The position numbers and the translations under genes were made by a program. Positions 1-8,159 of a stretch of 64,000 nucleotides of DNA are shown one piece after another. How positions within the stretch are numbered: the stretch's first letter is position 1; each line of letters starts with the position of its first letter. The notes under the pieces are model-generated. The model did no database searches and had not been told where the DNA came from. It saw only the letters and a list, made by a program, of their open reading frames with translations. This DNA comes from CAZRHR01 sp964578885 (lineage in GTDB: Bacteria; Bacteroidota; Bacteroidia; CAIKAF01). Where the stretch lies: positions 1 to 64,000 of the forward strand of contig CAZOEO010000008.1 of NCBI GenBank assembly GCA_964578885.1, in the 5' to 3' direction.

Positions 1-261
1 GCATCTGCTTGTTCTTTGGCCTTTCTTTCTGCCTCTGCTTTGGCTTCTGCTTCTTCTCTGGCTTTACGTTCGGCTTCCGCTTTCGCGGCTTCTGCTTGTT
101 CCCTGGCCTTTCTTTCTGCCTCTGCTTTGGCTTCCGCCTCTTCTCTGGCTTTACGTTCTGCTTCCGCTTTCGCCGCATCTGCTTGTTCTTTGGCCTTTCT
201 TTCTGCTTCTGCTTTGGCTTCCGCCTCTTCTCTGGCTTTACGTTCTGCTTCCGCTTTCGCT
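1..261 (-). repeat. Three tandem 87-bp coding repeats
   Basis: Units begin at 1, 88 and 175 and are nearly identical; a shortened degenerate copy follows to about 310. Each unit encodes 29 residues of the Ala/Glu/Lys helix, so copy number can change without breaking the frame. The array continues past the window edge. Confidence 0.9.
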
Positions 262-824
262 TTAGCTTCCGCCTCTTCCCTTGCTTTTCTTTCCGCTTCT
301 GCTTTCGCTAAATCAGGAGATTGACTGCGGGCTGTTTCCGCCATTTGTCTTTGTGCTTTTACACTTCGCATCCGTTCGTCTTCGAATTCGAAACGATACG
401 ATTTGGCGTTGAAGGACAGACGAGCAGGTGGTTCTGGTTTAAGGGCACCGTCTTCTCTGATCAATAAAATATCCATGTAAGAAGGCATCAGCCCGTCTTC
501 AATGGCTTGTGGCGGAACTTTCGTACTTAAAAGCACCTGGCGGGTGAGATATCCTGAAAGTTTGAATTCGAATAAAAATTCGCCATTGACTTCCACCATG
601 ATGAGGAATGATCCGTCCGGACCTGGTTTAATTGGCTTAAGTCCCTTACTAGGTGGGCCATAGAAAATTTGAACACGTTCGGTATTTCCATCTTCTGTTT
701 TTACACGCCCTTCTACTTCTACTACCTGCGCTTTTTGCGCAACTAGCAACGTGGGTAGAAAACCACCTAAAAATAGCGTGATACAGAAAAAAAATATGGG
801 GCGGAGGACGAAATTTCTATACAT
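1..824 (-). CDS. Secreted protein with Ala/Glu/Lys coiled-coil repeats (partial)
   Basis: The frame is open from the ATG at 824 down to the window edge, so the C-terminus is missing. The first 30 or so residues form a hydrophobic signal peptide ending near LLVAQ. Residues about 31-120 look like a small extracellular beta domain (VEVEGRV, a proline/glycine-rich stretch, LSGYLTRQV) of the carboxypeptidase-regulatory or PEGA kind. From about residue 170 the protein is almost purely Ala, Glu, Lys and Arg (KAEAERKAREEAEAKAE type), a long charged helix expected to form a coiled coil, as in TolA-like proteins. It is presumably periplasmic or surface anchored. I do not recognise a specific family; a cell-envelope linker or OmpA-like C-terminus outside the window is possible. 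Confidence 0.8.
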   Translation of the reverse strand, partial: MYRNFVLRPIFFFCITLFLGGFLPTLLVAQKAQVVEVEGRVKTEDGNTERVQIFYGPPSKGLKPIKPGPDGSFLIMVEVNGEFLFEFKLSGYLTRQVLLSTKVPPQAIEDGLMPSYMDILLIREDGALKPEPPARLSFNAKSYRFEFEDERMRSVKAQRQMAETARSQSPDLAKAEAERKAREEAEAKAKAEAERKAREEAEAKAEAERKAKEQADAAKAEAERKAREEAEAKAEAERKAREQAEAAKAEAERKAREEAEAKAEAERKAKEQAD

Positions 825-830
825 GACGGG

Positions 831-861
831 CAAAAATAGCCTAGGCAATTGAACGCAGCAA
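831..861 (-). promoter_or_regulatory. Bacteroidota promoter of the coiled-coil gene
   Basis: Read on the minus strand this is TTG (861-859), 20 bases, then TATTTTTG (838-831), matching the TTG/TAnnTTTG consensus. It sits 7 bases before the ATG at 824, giving a very short leader. Confidence 0.6.
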
Positions 862-916
862 ATCTACACTTAGTATTTCCACACCTGGAAAATCTTGATT
901 TACTAAAGAAATCAAT

Positions 917-939
917 AAAGGCCGGAAAGTCCGGCCTTT
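917..939 (-). terminator. Hairpin terminator after the oxidoreductase gene
   Basis: A perfect 10-bp stem (AAAGGCCGGA / TCCGGCCTTT) with a 3-base loop lies just past the stop of the gene ending at 966. The A/T-rich flanks would let it work in either direction. Confidence 0.8.
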
Positions 940-965
940 GAATTTACATTATAAATAATTGCTTA

Positions 966-2045
966 TTAGGCATTTGGATAGTCTGTGTATCCTTGCTCGC
1001 CCGGCGTGTACAATGTGTTGAAATCCACATCTGCCAATGGCAATTGCTCGAGAAATCTTTTGACCAGATCCGGATTACTGATGAAGGGTCTTCCAAAAGC
1101 CACGAGTTGACCGCGCTTTTGCTGAAGGGCCGCTTCGGCTGTTTCAAGTTGATATCCTCCAGATAAAATCAGCGTTCCTGAATATGCAGTCCGGCAAAGT
1201 TCTTCTACAGAAGCGGGTACCTCTGGTGCGCCCATGGAAGAATGATTCACCAAATGGACATAGACTAGACCTAACTCATTGATTCCTTTGAGCAACTGGG
1301 CGTATTGTTCGTCGATGCCTTCAAATGCAGCAATATCATTGAAAGCGCCATAAGGGGAAATGCGAATTCCGGTTTTTTCTTTTCCAATGGCGTCGGCTAC
1401 CGCTTTGGCCACCTCAAGCACAAATCGATTTCTGTTTTCGGAGCTTCCACCATACATGTCGGTGCGTTGATTGGCATGCGGGGAAAGGAATTGCTCGAGA
1501 AGATAACCATTTGCGGCATGGAGTTCTACGCCGTCGAATCCGGCAGCGATGGCATTGCGTGCTGCGTTTACAAAAACTTCCTTTGCGTCTTTTAGCTCTT
1601 CTGTGCTGAAGGCTTCGGGAGCGGGAATGGGCAAAGTGGCACCGGCGTTGTCGGACCACATTTGTGTTGTAGCCGGAGCAATGGACGATGGAGCAACCAA
1701 TCTCGCGCCTGCCGGTAAATTGTCCGGATGGCCGATGCGTCCGGTATGCATAAGTTGGATGAAAATGGCGGCGCCACCTTCATGAGCGGCACGGGTTACG
1801 GGTTTCCAGGCTTCTACTTGTTCCTGACTCCAAATGCCTGGAATTCTTGCATAACCAGCTCCATCCGGACCTGGGGCTGTGCCTTCAGTAATGATAAGAC
1901 CCGCTCCGGATCTTTGTCCGTAATAAGTGGCCATGATGGGTGTGGGAACATGATCCGATGAGGCACGGCTGCGCGTCATGGGAGCCATCACCACTTTGTT
2001 TTGTAAGGTGAGGGAGCCGAGTGTCCCTTTTTGGAGTAACGACAT
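966..2045 (-). CDS. Old yellow enzyme family alkene reductase (NemA-like)
   Basis: A 359-residue TIM-barrel FMN enzyme that reduces activated C=C bonds or nitro compounds with NAD(P)H. Seen: the N-terminal barrel start MAPMTRSRA, GAGLIITEGT, the substrate-binding HAANGYLLEQFLSP, the typical DMYGGSSENRNRF, and the C-terminal flavin-phosphate loop LSGGY ... VAFGRPFISNPDLV. Length and motif order match NemA/xenobiotic reductases. The ATG at 2045 is chosen because MSLLQKGTLGSLTLQNKV is the normal family start; the frame is open further upstream but that would run into the marR gene. It lies 11 bases after the MarR gene and is likely co-transcribed with and controlled by it, as in other electrophile-responsive MarR/OYE pairs (inference). 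Confidence 0.93.
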   Translation of the reverse strand: MSLLQKGTLGSLTLQNKVVMAPMTRSRASSDHVPTPIMATYYGQRSGAGLIITEGTAPGPDGAGYARIPGIWSQEQVEAWKPVTRAAHEGGAAIFIQLMHTGRIGHPDNLPAGARLVAPSSIAPATTQMWSDNAGATLPIPAPEAFSTEELKDAKEVFVNAARNAIAAGFDGVELHAANGYLLEQFLSPHANQRTDMYGGSSENRNRFVLEVAKAVADAIGKEKTGIRISPYGAFNDIAAFEGIDEQYAQLLKGINELGLVYVHLVNHSSMGAPEVPASVEELCRTAYSGTLILSGGYQLETAEAALQQKRGQLVAFGRPFISNPDLVKRFLEQLPLADVDFNTLYTPGEQGYTDYPNA

Positions 2046-2056
2046 ATGTAAAGTAT

Positions 2057-2527
2057 TTAGAATTGAATTGTTTCTGGTAATTGAGTAAGATAAGCATCCA
2101 GATGCCGGTTGATTCCTTCTGCCATGTCTGCATCTGGCATTAAATCTTGGAAATAGACAGCCAAATACGCATCTACCTCTTGTAAATGTTGCAGGCCTTC
2201 GGTTGTGATGTTTACCCACAAAGCTCTGCGGTCTTTGGTACAATGCTCACGAGTAATCCAGCCTTTTTCCTGAAGTTTATCCAGTAAACGGGTCACATTC
2301 GACTGACCATGAATCATTCGGGATGTCAGATGGCTCGCCATCATGGGTTGTCCCTTTTGACCGCGTAAAATGCGTAAAACATTGTACTGCGGATGGGTTA
2401 ATCCCTGTCGTTTTAAAAGCTGATTCAACTGGTCTTCTACTTTTGTGGCAGTAACCAGTAATAAAATAAAAGCTCGCTGCTGTGGCGAAGAAAAGCTGGT
2501 TTGTAATTGCTCTTCGAGACTTTTCAT
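2057..2527 (-). CDS. MarR family transcriptional regulator
   Basis: A 156-residue winged-helix repressor. The core reads LTHPQYNVLRIL, then helix-turn-helix MMASHLTSRMIHGQSNVTRLLDKL and the wing KGWITREHCTKDRRALWVNIT, the standard MarR signature with DRR in the wing. A single cysteine sits in the wing region (EHC), a possible electrophile-sensing residue, but this is only a guess. The start at 2527 (MKSLEEQL) is used because it follows the TACCTTTG box at 2539-2532. It is the first gene of a two-gene operon with the old-yellow-enzyme gene and probably represses itself through the two palindromes just upstream. Confidence 0.92.
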   Translation of the reverse strand: MKSLEEQLQTSFSSPQQRAFILLLVTATKVEDQLNQLLKRQGLTHPQYNVLRILRGQKGQPMMASHLTSRMIHGQSNVTRLLDKLQEKGWITREHCTKDRRALWVNITTEGLQHLQEVDAYLAVYFQDLMPDADMAEGINRHLDAYLTQLPETIQF

Positions 2528-2531
2528 GCCA

Positions 2532-2572
2532 CAAAGGTATTTTAATTGTATGTACAATTATTGTAAATACAA
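2532..2572 (-). promoter_or_regulatory. Promoter and twin MarR-type operators
   Basis: The -7 element TACCTTTG (minus strand) is at 2539-2532. Two short palindromes of form TTGTA-2 bases-TACAA lie at 2546-2557 and 2561-2572, centres 15 bp apart, in the -33 region. No clear TTG at the right spacing is visible. The layout fits repression by the MarR protein encoded directly downstream. Confidence 0.65.
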
Positions 2573-2603
2573 TTAAATTCCGTTAAAGCCTTTTATGGAA
2601 CGA

Positions 2604-4292
2604 TCAGGAAACGGTTTGTGGTCTGTTTTTGCCGAAGGCATAGCCCACAAGTGCCAAACCCATTACGGCCAAACAACCGAGTGGATTTAACCAAAGCCAA
2701 GCCAGTTGAATCACATTGTACTGATCTAGAAAAAATACAGTCAATACCACCATTTCTCCAAGAATGGCAGAAATCAACATGTTTCGGTCCGACATTTTCG
2801 GCAGAAAAAACGCGGTGAGAAAAATACCCAACATGGGTCCGTAAAACAAAGATCCCAGGATATTTACGGCTTGTATGAGGTTATCGAATAGGCTGAAAAT
2901 GGCGGCGAAACCAATGGCAGCAAGTCCCCATAGGGTCGTGGCCCATTTGGTCATTTTGAGCTGAGCCTTTTCATTTTCCTGAAGGAATTTTGCATGTCTG
3001 AGCATATCTACCACGGTCACGGAGCCAAGCGCGTTGAGTTCGGAACTGGTAGAAGACATGGCACCGGAGAAAATCATAGCAAGCAATAATCCGACTAAAC
3101 CGGTGGGCAAATAATGCATGATGAAATGCAAAAAGACGTAGTCCCGGTCATTGGATTCTGCATTGGGAACTTTGGCCTTGATGGTTTCGCGAACTTCTTC
3201 CCTGAGTTTTTTTTCCTCCTTCAAATGGGCTTGCCATTGGGGTTGCCATGTTTCCGTGGGTGCGCCAGAAGAAATTTGTCCAAGAAATTGTTGGCGTTCT
3301 TCTAAAAGGATTTGATACGAGGCCTCCCAGGTTTTTCGGTCTTCTTGTATTTGGGGCGCATCTAAATTGTCTCGGTTAAAATGGATGGGACCGGGAGAGA
3401 GTGTGAAAAAGATAAAAACCAACACGCCAATAAACAGGATAAACAGCTGCATGGGAATTTTGAAAAGTCCGTTGAAAAGCAGACCAATTTTTGCATTTCG
3501 GATGTCTTTTCCACCGAGGTACCGACCTACTTGACTTTGATCTGTGCCGAAATAAGCCAGCGAAAGGAAGAATCCCCCCAGCAATCCAGACCATACATTG
3601 TATCGATCGTCCCAATCCCACTTCCATTGGATGGCGTTAAATTTTCCGGAAGCTTCTGCCAGGGTAAATGCTGTTTGGAGGGGCATGTCTTGTTGTATTT
3701 TGTACAAAAGCACGCCTGCCGCAATAAAAAGTCCGGCCATCATCACCAACATCTGCCATGTTTGGGTTTGTGCTACTGCTTTCGAACCGCCGGAAACCGT
3801 GTAAATGGTTACCAGAACGCCAATAACAATGTTTGTGAGATGCAAAGGTATGTCCAGTACGGTGCTAAGGACTATGCTTGGTGCATAAATGGTGATTCCT
3901 GCTGCCAATCCGCGCTGCACCAGAAAAAGAAAAGCGGTATAATATCGGGTTTGGGGGCCGAAAGATTTTTCTAAAAAGGCATAGGCAGTGTACACTTTCC
4001 GGCGATAAAACAGGGGTATCACCACAAAAGCCACCACCATGACCGCCAAAGGCATTCCGAAATAAAATTGGATAAACCGAAGTCCATCATCGAAACCTTG
4101 GCCGGGAGTCGATAAAAAGGTGACGGCACTGGCTTGGGTTGCCATCACGGAAATCCCGATGGTCCACCAAGGAAGATTTTGGTCGCCAAGAAGATACGAG
4201 TTCAGATTTTTTTGCTTGCGATTTTTTATAACTCCGTAAAGAACAATGGCAAGCAAGGTTCCGAGAAGCACCAACCAATCCAGAATGTGCAT
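2604..4292 (-). CDS. Sodium:solute symporter (SSS/SLC5 family)
   Basis: A 562-residue inner-membrane protein with about 13 hydrophobic segments, giving Na+-driven uptake of an unidentified solute. Family marks: SYLLGDQNLPWWTIGIS near residue 35, ATQASAVTFLSTPGQG near 55, the SGGSKAVAQTQTWQ segment near 170, and SGAMSSTSSELNALGSV near 405, corresponding to the Na2-site helix. A hydrophilic insert of about 75 residues (about 310-385, rich in Glu/Lys/Gln) separates two membrane segments and is predicted to be a helical loop. The gene starts 4 bases after the meaB stop, so it is the third gene of the thioredoxin-like/meaB/SSS operon. Substrate cannot be told from sequence. Confidence 0.92.
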   Translation of the reverse strand: MHILDWLVLLGTLLAIVLYGVIKNRKQKNLNSYLLGDQNLPWWTIGISVMATQASAVTFLSTPGQGFDDGLRFIQFYFGMPLAVMVVAFVVIPLFYRRKVYTAYAFLEKSFGPQTRYYTAFLFLVQRGLAAGITIYAPSIVLSTVLDIPLHLTNIVIGVLVTIYTVSGGSKAVAQTQTWQMLVMMAGLFIAAGVLLYKIQQDMPLQTAFTLAEASGKFNAIQWKWDWDDRYNVWSGLLGGFFLSLAYFGTDQSQVGRYLGGKDIRNAKIGLLFNGLFKIPMQLFILFIGVLVFIFFTLSPGPIHFNRDNLDAPQIQEDRKTWEASYQILLEERQQFLGQISSGAPTETWQPQWQAHLKEEKKLREEVRETIKAKVPNAESNDRDYVFLHFIMHYLPTGLVGLLLAMIFSGAMSSTSSELNALGSVTVVDMLRHAKFLQENEKAQLKMTKWATTLWGLAAIGFAAIFSLFDNLIQAVNILGSLFYGPMLGIFLTAFFLPKMSDRNMLISAILGEMVVLTVFFLDQYNVIQLAWLWLNPLGCLAVMGLALVGYAFGKNRPQTVS

Positions 4293-4296
4293 AGTC

Positions 4297-5349
4297 TTAT
4301 AATTTTTCTTGGGGCTTTTGTTGGATGGAAATGAATTGTTCCCAAAGCTGTTTTGCAGCGTCGAAAGGCGTACAGGTTTGTTGGGCCACTTCCTGGTTCA
4401 GGGTTTTCCAAAGTGGCTGCATGTCCGGAGACTGGTACATGGCTTGTTCCCAGAAATGCTGAAGGGTTTCTTTTAACCATTCGAGGGTTTGCTGGTGCCT
4501 TATCTGAGATAAATGGGGTTGAAGTTGTGCTTCGGCCTCCAACAATTGGTCGCGCAATTCCGTGATGCCTGTTTTTTCCAGAGCAGACACCAATAATACT
4601 TCCGGAATGAGTCCGTAAGGATGGGCCGGCAATAAATGCAGTGCATTTTTCATTTGCCTGGCCGCGATGGAAGCTGCGGGTTTACGTTCTCCTTCCGCTT
4701 TATTGATGACCACCATATCCACCATTTCCATGATGCCGCGTTTGATGCCCTGAAGTTCATCGCCGGCGCCGGGAATGGCCACCAGAAGAAACAAATCCGT
4801 CATTCTTTTTACGGCAATTTCACTTTGGCCAACGCCTACCGTTTCTACCAAAATTAAATCATATCCGGCGGCTTCACAAAGGTAAATGGCTTCCCTTGTG
4901 GCTTTGGCCACTCCGCCCAAAACTCCTTCTGAAGGACTTGGCCGAATAAAAACTTCCTGATGTTTCGAAAGCTGTTCCATCCGGGTTTTATCTCCCAAAA
5001 TGGAACCTCCACTTACTTGACTACTTGGGTCGACGGCCAGTACGGCGATTTTTTTACCCAAAGCCAAAAAAGAAAGGCCAAGGGCTTCAATCAAGGTGCT
5101 TTTTCCGGCTCCAGGAATGCCCGTTAATCCAATTCTTAGGGCATTTCCTGCAAAGGGTAAGGCCAGTTGCAAAAGCTTTTCCGCCATGTTTCGCTGGGTA
5201 GCCTGTTGGTTTTCCAACGTGGTGATCGCGCGCGCCAAAGCAGAACGATCTCCGTTGCGGATGGCTTCCATCCACGATTCTGGTGTGGAAAAGGGGAGCT
5301 CCTGTTTTTTTTTGGCCGAAAAATAGGGATTGATATGTCCTTCCTGCAT
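4297..5349 (-). CDS. meaB: Methylmalonyl-CoA mutase chaperone GTPase MeaB/ArgK
   Basis: A 350-residue G3E-type P-loop GTPase that gates adenosylcobalamin loading and protects methylmalonyl-CoA mutase. Seen: Walker A GIPGAGKS (about 77-84), the family block AVDPSSQVSGGSILGDKTRM, VETVGVGQSE, and the base-recognition NKAEGE. Length is normal. The mutase genes themselves are not in this window, though their presence in the genome is implied. The start codon overlaps the previous stop (ATGA), so translation is likely coupled to the thioredoxin-like gene. Together with the CarH-like protein at 33.4 kb it shows that this organism uses adenosyl-B12. Confidence 0.95.
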   Translation of the reverse strand: MQEGHINPYFSAKKKQELPFSTPESWMEAIRNGDRSALARAITTLENQQATQRNMAEKLLQLALPFAGNALRIGLTGIPGAGKSTLIEALGLSFLALGKKIAVLAVDPSSQVSGGSILGDKTRMEQLSKHQEVFIRPSPSEGVLGGVAKATREAIYLCEAAGYDLILVETVGVGQSEIAVKRMTDLFLLVAIPGAGDELQGIKRGIMEMVDMVVINKAEGERKPAASIAARQMKNALHLLPAHPYGLIPEVLLVSALEKTGITELRDQLLEAEAQLQPHLSQIRHQQTLEWLKETLQHFWEQAMYQSPDMQPLWKTLNQEVAQQTCTPFDAAKQLWEQFISIQQKPQEKL

Positions 5350-5846
5350 CAGGGTTGGATTGGTGCCAGAATCCGTAAAATATCTTCTTCCAGGGTGGCA
5401 CCCTTTGGTGATTCTATGATACGCCCCACTTCCTTTTTATCGATGTAAAAAATAAAAGTGGGAACATTCACAATGCGCAGCGCATTAAATCCTTCGAAAG
5501 AGGCTTGTTTTTGTTCGTCTACGGCGTAAATTTTAAACTGCTCTTCAGTGAAACCGGCGGCCTCTACAATTTTAAGAAATTGGGGAACATATAAACGAGA
5601 ATCTTCACACCAAAAACCCATGACAATTTTGAAGGTGAGATGCTTACGAAACTTTTTTAACCGACTCACCGCTTCTGCATTTGGTTGATACTGGTCGTAG
5701 GCCGGTGAAAAGGTGGCTCCGAACTTTTTATTGAAGAGGATATCTCTGGCTACTTTTCCCACAGGAATTCGGTTTTCATCATATTGCGCGTTGCCCTGAA
5801 TCATCCAACCCATAAGGCAACAAAAAAGAAACCATTTTTTCAGCAT
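5349..5846 (-). CDS. Secreted thioredoxin-fold protein
   Basis: A 165-residue protein with a signal peptide (MLKKWFLFCCLMGWMIQGNAQ) and a thioredoxin-like core: the strand KIVMGFWCEDSRLYVPQFLKI, the cis-proline region NVPTFIFYIDKKEVGRI, and a C-terminal helix. The usual CxxC is reduced to WCEDS, a single cysteine in the active-site position, so classic disulfide exchange is unlikely unless it works by glutathionylation-like single-Cys chemistry or is only structural. It is expected to be periplasmic. It heads an operon with meaB and the SSS transporter; the functional link is not obvious. Confidence 0.8.
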   Translation of the reverse strand: MLKKWFLFCCLMGWMIQGNAQYDENRIPVGKVARDILFNKKFGATFSPAYDQYQPNAEAVSRLKKFRKHLTFKIVMGFWCEDSRLYVPQFLKIVEAAGFTEEQFKIYAVDEQKQASFEGFNALRIVNVPTFIFYIDKKEVGRIIESPKGATLEEDILRILAPIQP

Positions 5847-5850
5847 AAGA

Positions 5851-5858
5851 CAAATATA
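5851..5858 (-). promoter_or_regulatory. -7 promoter element of the trx-like/meaB/SSS operon
   Basis: TATATTTG on the minus strand, 4 bases before the ATG codon at 5846. No TTG at 19-20 bases is present, so this is a half-consensus promoter. Confidence 0.4.
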
Positions 5859-5868
5859 AGGTGTTCTC

Positions 5869-8124
5869 TTATTTTATCTCGGTTTTCACCCATCTTATCC
5901 AGAGATCGGGCTGATTTTTCCTTGTTAACCGCAAAATATACCAACCCGCGGGCCAGGTTTCGGCTGACCAACCCGTATCCACTCGTTCAGCATGGAAAAT
6001 CTGACCTAATATATTGATGGCTTGAACCTTTTCTACGTTTTGTTGCAGCGATGATGAAAGTGAAAAACCGTTTTCTCCTGGATTAGGAAAAACGAGTCCC
6101 GGTTCGCTTTCCTGGATGGTTGGATTGGATAGATCAAAAGCGCGACCCTGGAACCATTGCAATCCACCGGCATAATTTCCGGCAATCAACTCCGGAAAGC
6201 CATCTTGATTGAAATCGTATAATGCGGGTGAACTGCGAATTCCGGTTTTTATAAATCCGGCCTGGTCACTCACCAGGGTGAAAAGTCCGGAAATCTGCAT
6301 TTGCGCATCGTGGAGTTGATCGTAGTGGTAAAAGGTGCCTCCCAAACTGCCTACCAACAGCTGCCATCTTCCCTGATGCATGAAAAAAGTTGGAATGGCA
6401 TAACCTTGATTTCCAAAGTCCGGATGGGCGGTGAGCACGCCACCCAGGTTGGTGATGTCTGGTGTTGATTGAAAAAGTGGGACTTGGGAAGTGCCGTGGT
6501 TTTTAAAAAATTGCAATCTTCCATTTCTACTTCCCACCACGAGATCGATTTTTCCGTCGAGATCTAAATCGACGCAGGCGGGCGCCAAGTCGGCATTTAC
6601 TTGAATTCCGGCCCAAGGTGATTGAGAAAGAATAAATTGCGGCTGGGTGCTGGTGCCTACATTTTCCAAATAATGCAATTGACCATTTCGCTCGCCCACT
6701 ACCAAATCGGCATCTCCATCCTGATCGAAGTCGGCAAAGGAAGGAACCAGATGGAACCAATTTTGCGCAGACAATTGGGCCAGGTCTTCGGTTTGTAGAT
6801 GGTATTGCCAGTTTCCATTTCCTGAAAAAACAGGTTTAAACCAAGCCAGTCTTGCAGATTGGTTTCTGGCCTGGTCGCGGCCAACAATTAAGTCTGGAAT
6901 GAATTCGCCGCTCAAAAAGGCCAGGGTAGGGTAGGCTCCTGATCCCAAATCGATCATGCTTTCTTGTAAAAAGCGCTGCGATTTTAAAGAAAAATCGGGC
7001 ATTTGATTGGCCCCGACATTTTCATAAAACCAGACGCTGCTTCGGTCTTCGCCCACGCCCATGTCGTTGGGAGAAACCAAAAGATCTTTGGTGCCATCGC
7101 CATTGGCATCTACGTAAAATGCTGCGGGAAAAGTGGCGAGTTGCACCGATTGCGCGAGTTGAAAGGAGGCGGGAAAATTGGCTTCTGTCAGTGTAAATTT
7201 TGCTTTGTTGAGGTTGCCGCCATTGATGAGTACTGCCATGTTGTTGGAGCCGGCGTCGCCAAGAGCCAAATCCACCAGCCCATCTCCTGTGAAATCATGA
7301 ACGAGCATGGTAGAACCTGCGTGTCTGAGACCGCCAGGATCCGGAACGCCTCCTGTGCCGCTACAACTATCGTTTAAAAAAATTTCATTCAAGCTGTTGC
7401 CTTCCCGAAACGTACCCCAATGACTAGTTTGCAGTTGATAAATGAGTGTATCGGCTCTTCCATACCATTCCATGCCCATGTGCTTGTGCCACTCGACACA
7501 ACCGCCCAATATGTTAAAAGTAAGTAGATCCAGATCTCCATCTAAATCCACATCTGCCAGTGCGGGTAAATCCGCCAGGCTCACAAATAAATTGGCGGGA
7601 ATTTGTCCATAACGTGTGGGAATGGCATCGGTTATTTTTTCAAATGCCGGAATTCCGTTTACCAAACCCAGATTTTTCCAAACCCCAACGCCTTGTAGGG
7701 TGTAGCCAAAGATATCCGGCTTTTGGTCTCCGTTATAATCGGCGAGCAATGCCCATTCGCGCAACATGGGAAATGTTTTTGCCCATTCCGGCGCGTAGCG
7801 AAATTGGATGCTTCCGGGAATGCCTTCATGTAAGAAAATTAAAATACGGTTTCCGGTGCGGTCGAAAACGAAAAGATCTTGATATCCATCATCATTCAAG
7901 TCGGCATTGGACCATTGTGGATTATTTAGTCCTCCTGCAAAAGCCAAACGTAAAATGCCAGTGTTTCCAACGACTTCGGGGGCCAGATGTTCAGTAAATG
8001 CAAGTCCGGAAGGGGAGGATTGTGTTCGTCCGGACAAAGAGAAGTTCCAAAAAATCAAGAGAAAAATGGGAAACCCGTAAACAGAAGTGATTTTTATGTT
8101 TGAAAAATATATCTTTGCGTTCAT
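5869..8124 (-). CDS. FG-GAP/VCBS repeat protein with T9SS sorting domain
   Basis: A 751-residue secreted protein. After an N-terminal hydrophobic signal (about residues 12-35) it carries many FG-GAP/VCBS-type blades with calcium-binding-like motifs such as DLNDDGYQDL, DYNGDQKPDI, DVDLDGDLDL, DANGDGTKDL, DFDQDGDADL, DLDLDGKIDL and DFNQDGFPEL. These build a beta-propeller of the integrin-alpha type. The last 80 residues (from about VFPNPGENGFSLS to the end) are a type A T9SS C-terminal sorting domain. It should be exported by Sec, then moved to the cell surface or medium by the type IX system. No enzymatic domain is seen; adhesion or polymer binding is a reasonable guess. No other in-frame ATG fits the signal peptide. 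Confidence 0.92.
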   Translation of the reverse strand: MNAKIYFSNIKITSVYGFPIFLLIFWNFSLSGRTQSSPSGLAFTEHLAPEVVGNTGILRLAFAGGLNNPQWSNADLNDDGYQDLFVFDRTGNRILIFLHEGIPGSIQFRYAPEWAKTFPMLREWALLADYNGDQKPDIFGYTLQGVGVWKNLGLVNGIPAFEKITDAIPTRYGQIPANLFVSLADLPALADVDLDGDLDLLTFNILGGCVEWHKHMGMEWYGRADTLIYQLQTSHWGTFREGNSLNEIFLNDSCSGTGGVPDPGGLRHAGSTMLVHDFTGDGLVDLALGDAGSNNMAVLINGGNLNKAKFTLTEANFPASFQLAQSVQLATFPAAFYVDANGDGTKDLLVSPNDMGVGEDRSSVWFYENVGANQMPDFSLKSQRFLQESMIDLGSGAYPTLAFLSGEFIPDLIVGRDQARNQSARLAWFKPVFSGNGNWQYHLQTEDLAQLSAQNWFHLVPSFADFDQDGDADLVVGERNGQLHYLENVGTSTQPQFILSQSPWAGIQVNADLAPACVDLDLDGKIDLVVGSRNGRLQFFKNHGTSQVPLFQSTPDITNLGGVLTAHPDFGNQGYAIPTFFMHQGRWQLLVGSLGGTFYHYDQLHDAQMQISGLFTLVSDQAGFIKTGIRSSPALYDFNQDGFPELIAGNYAGGLQWFQGRAFDLSNPTIQESEPGLVFPNPGENGFSLSSSLQQNVEKVQAINILGQIFHAERVDTGWSAETWPAGWYILRLTRKNQPDLWIRWVKTEIK

Positions 8125-8136
8125 TTTTCAAAAATA
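8110..8136. promoter_or_regulatory. Divergent, overlapping promoter elements for secDF and the FG-GAP gene
   Basis: TATCTTTG on the plus strand (8110-8117) lies 42 bases before the secDF ATG, actually inside the first codons of the FG-GAP gene. TATTTTTG on the minus strand (8136-8129) precedes the FG-GAP ATG at 8124. The two transcripts would overlap at their 5' ends. Confidence 0.5.
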
Positions 8137-8159
8137 GCAATTCGCACAATCTATATACT

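Noticed and set aside
1..310. Tandem repeats as a CRISPR array
   Set aside because: Units are contiguous, coding and without spacers.
9..324. Two plus-strand frames of about 100 codons rich in Phe/Cys or Ser/Ala
   Set aside because: They are mirror images of the Ala/Glu/Lys tandem repeats of the minus-strand gene and have no promoter or real composition.
3381..3974. Plus-strand frame of 197 codons antisense to the SSS transporter
   Set aside because: No signature, and the opposite strand encodes a clear full-length transporter.
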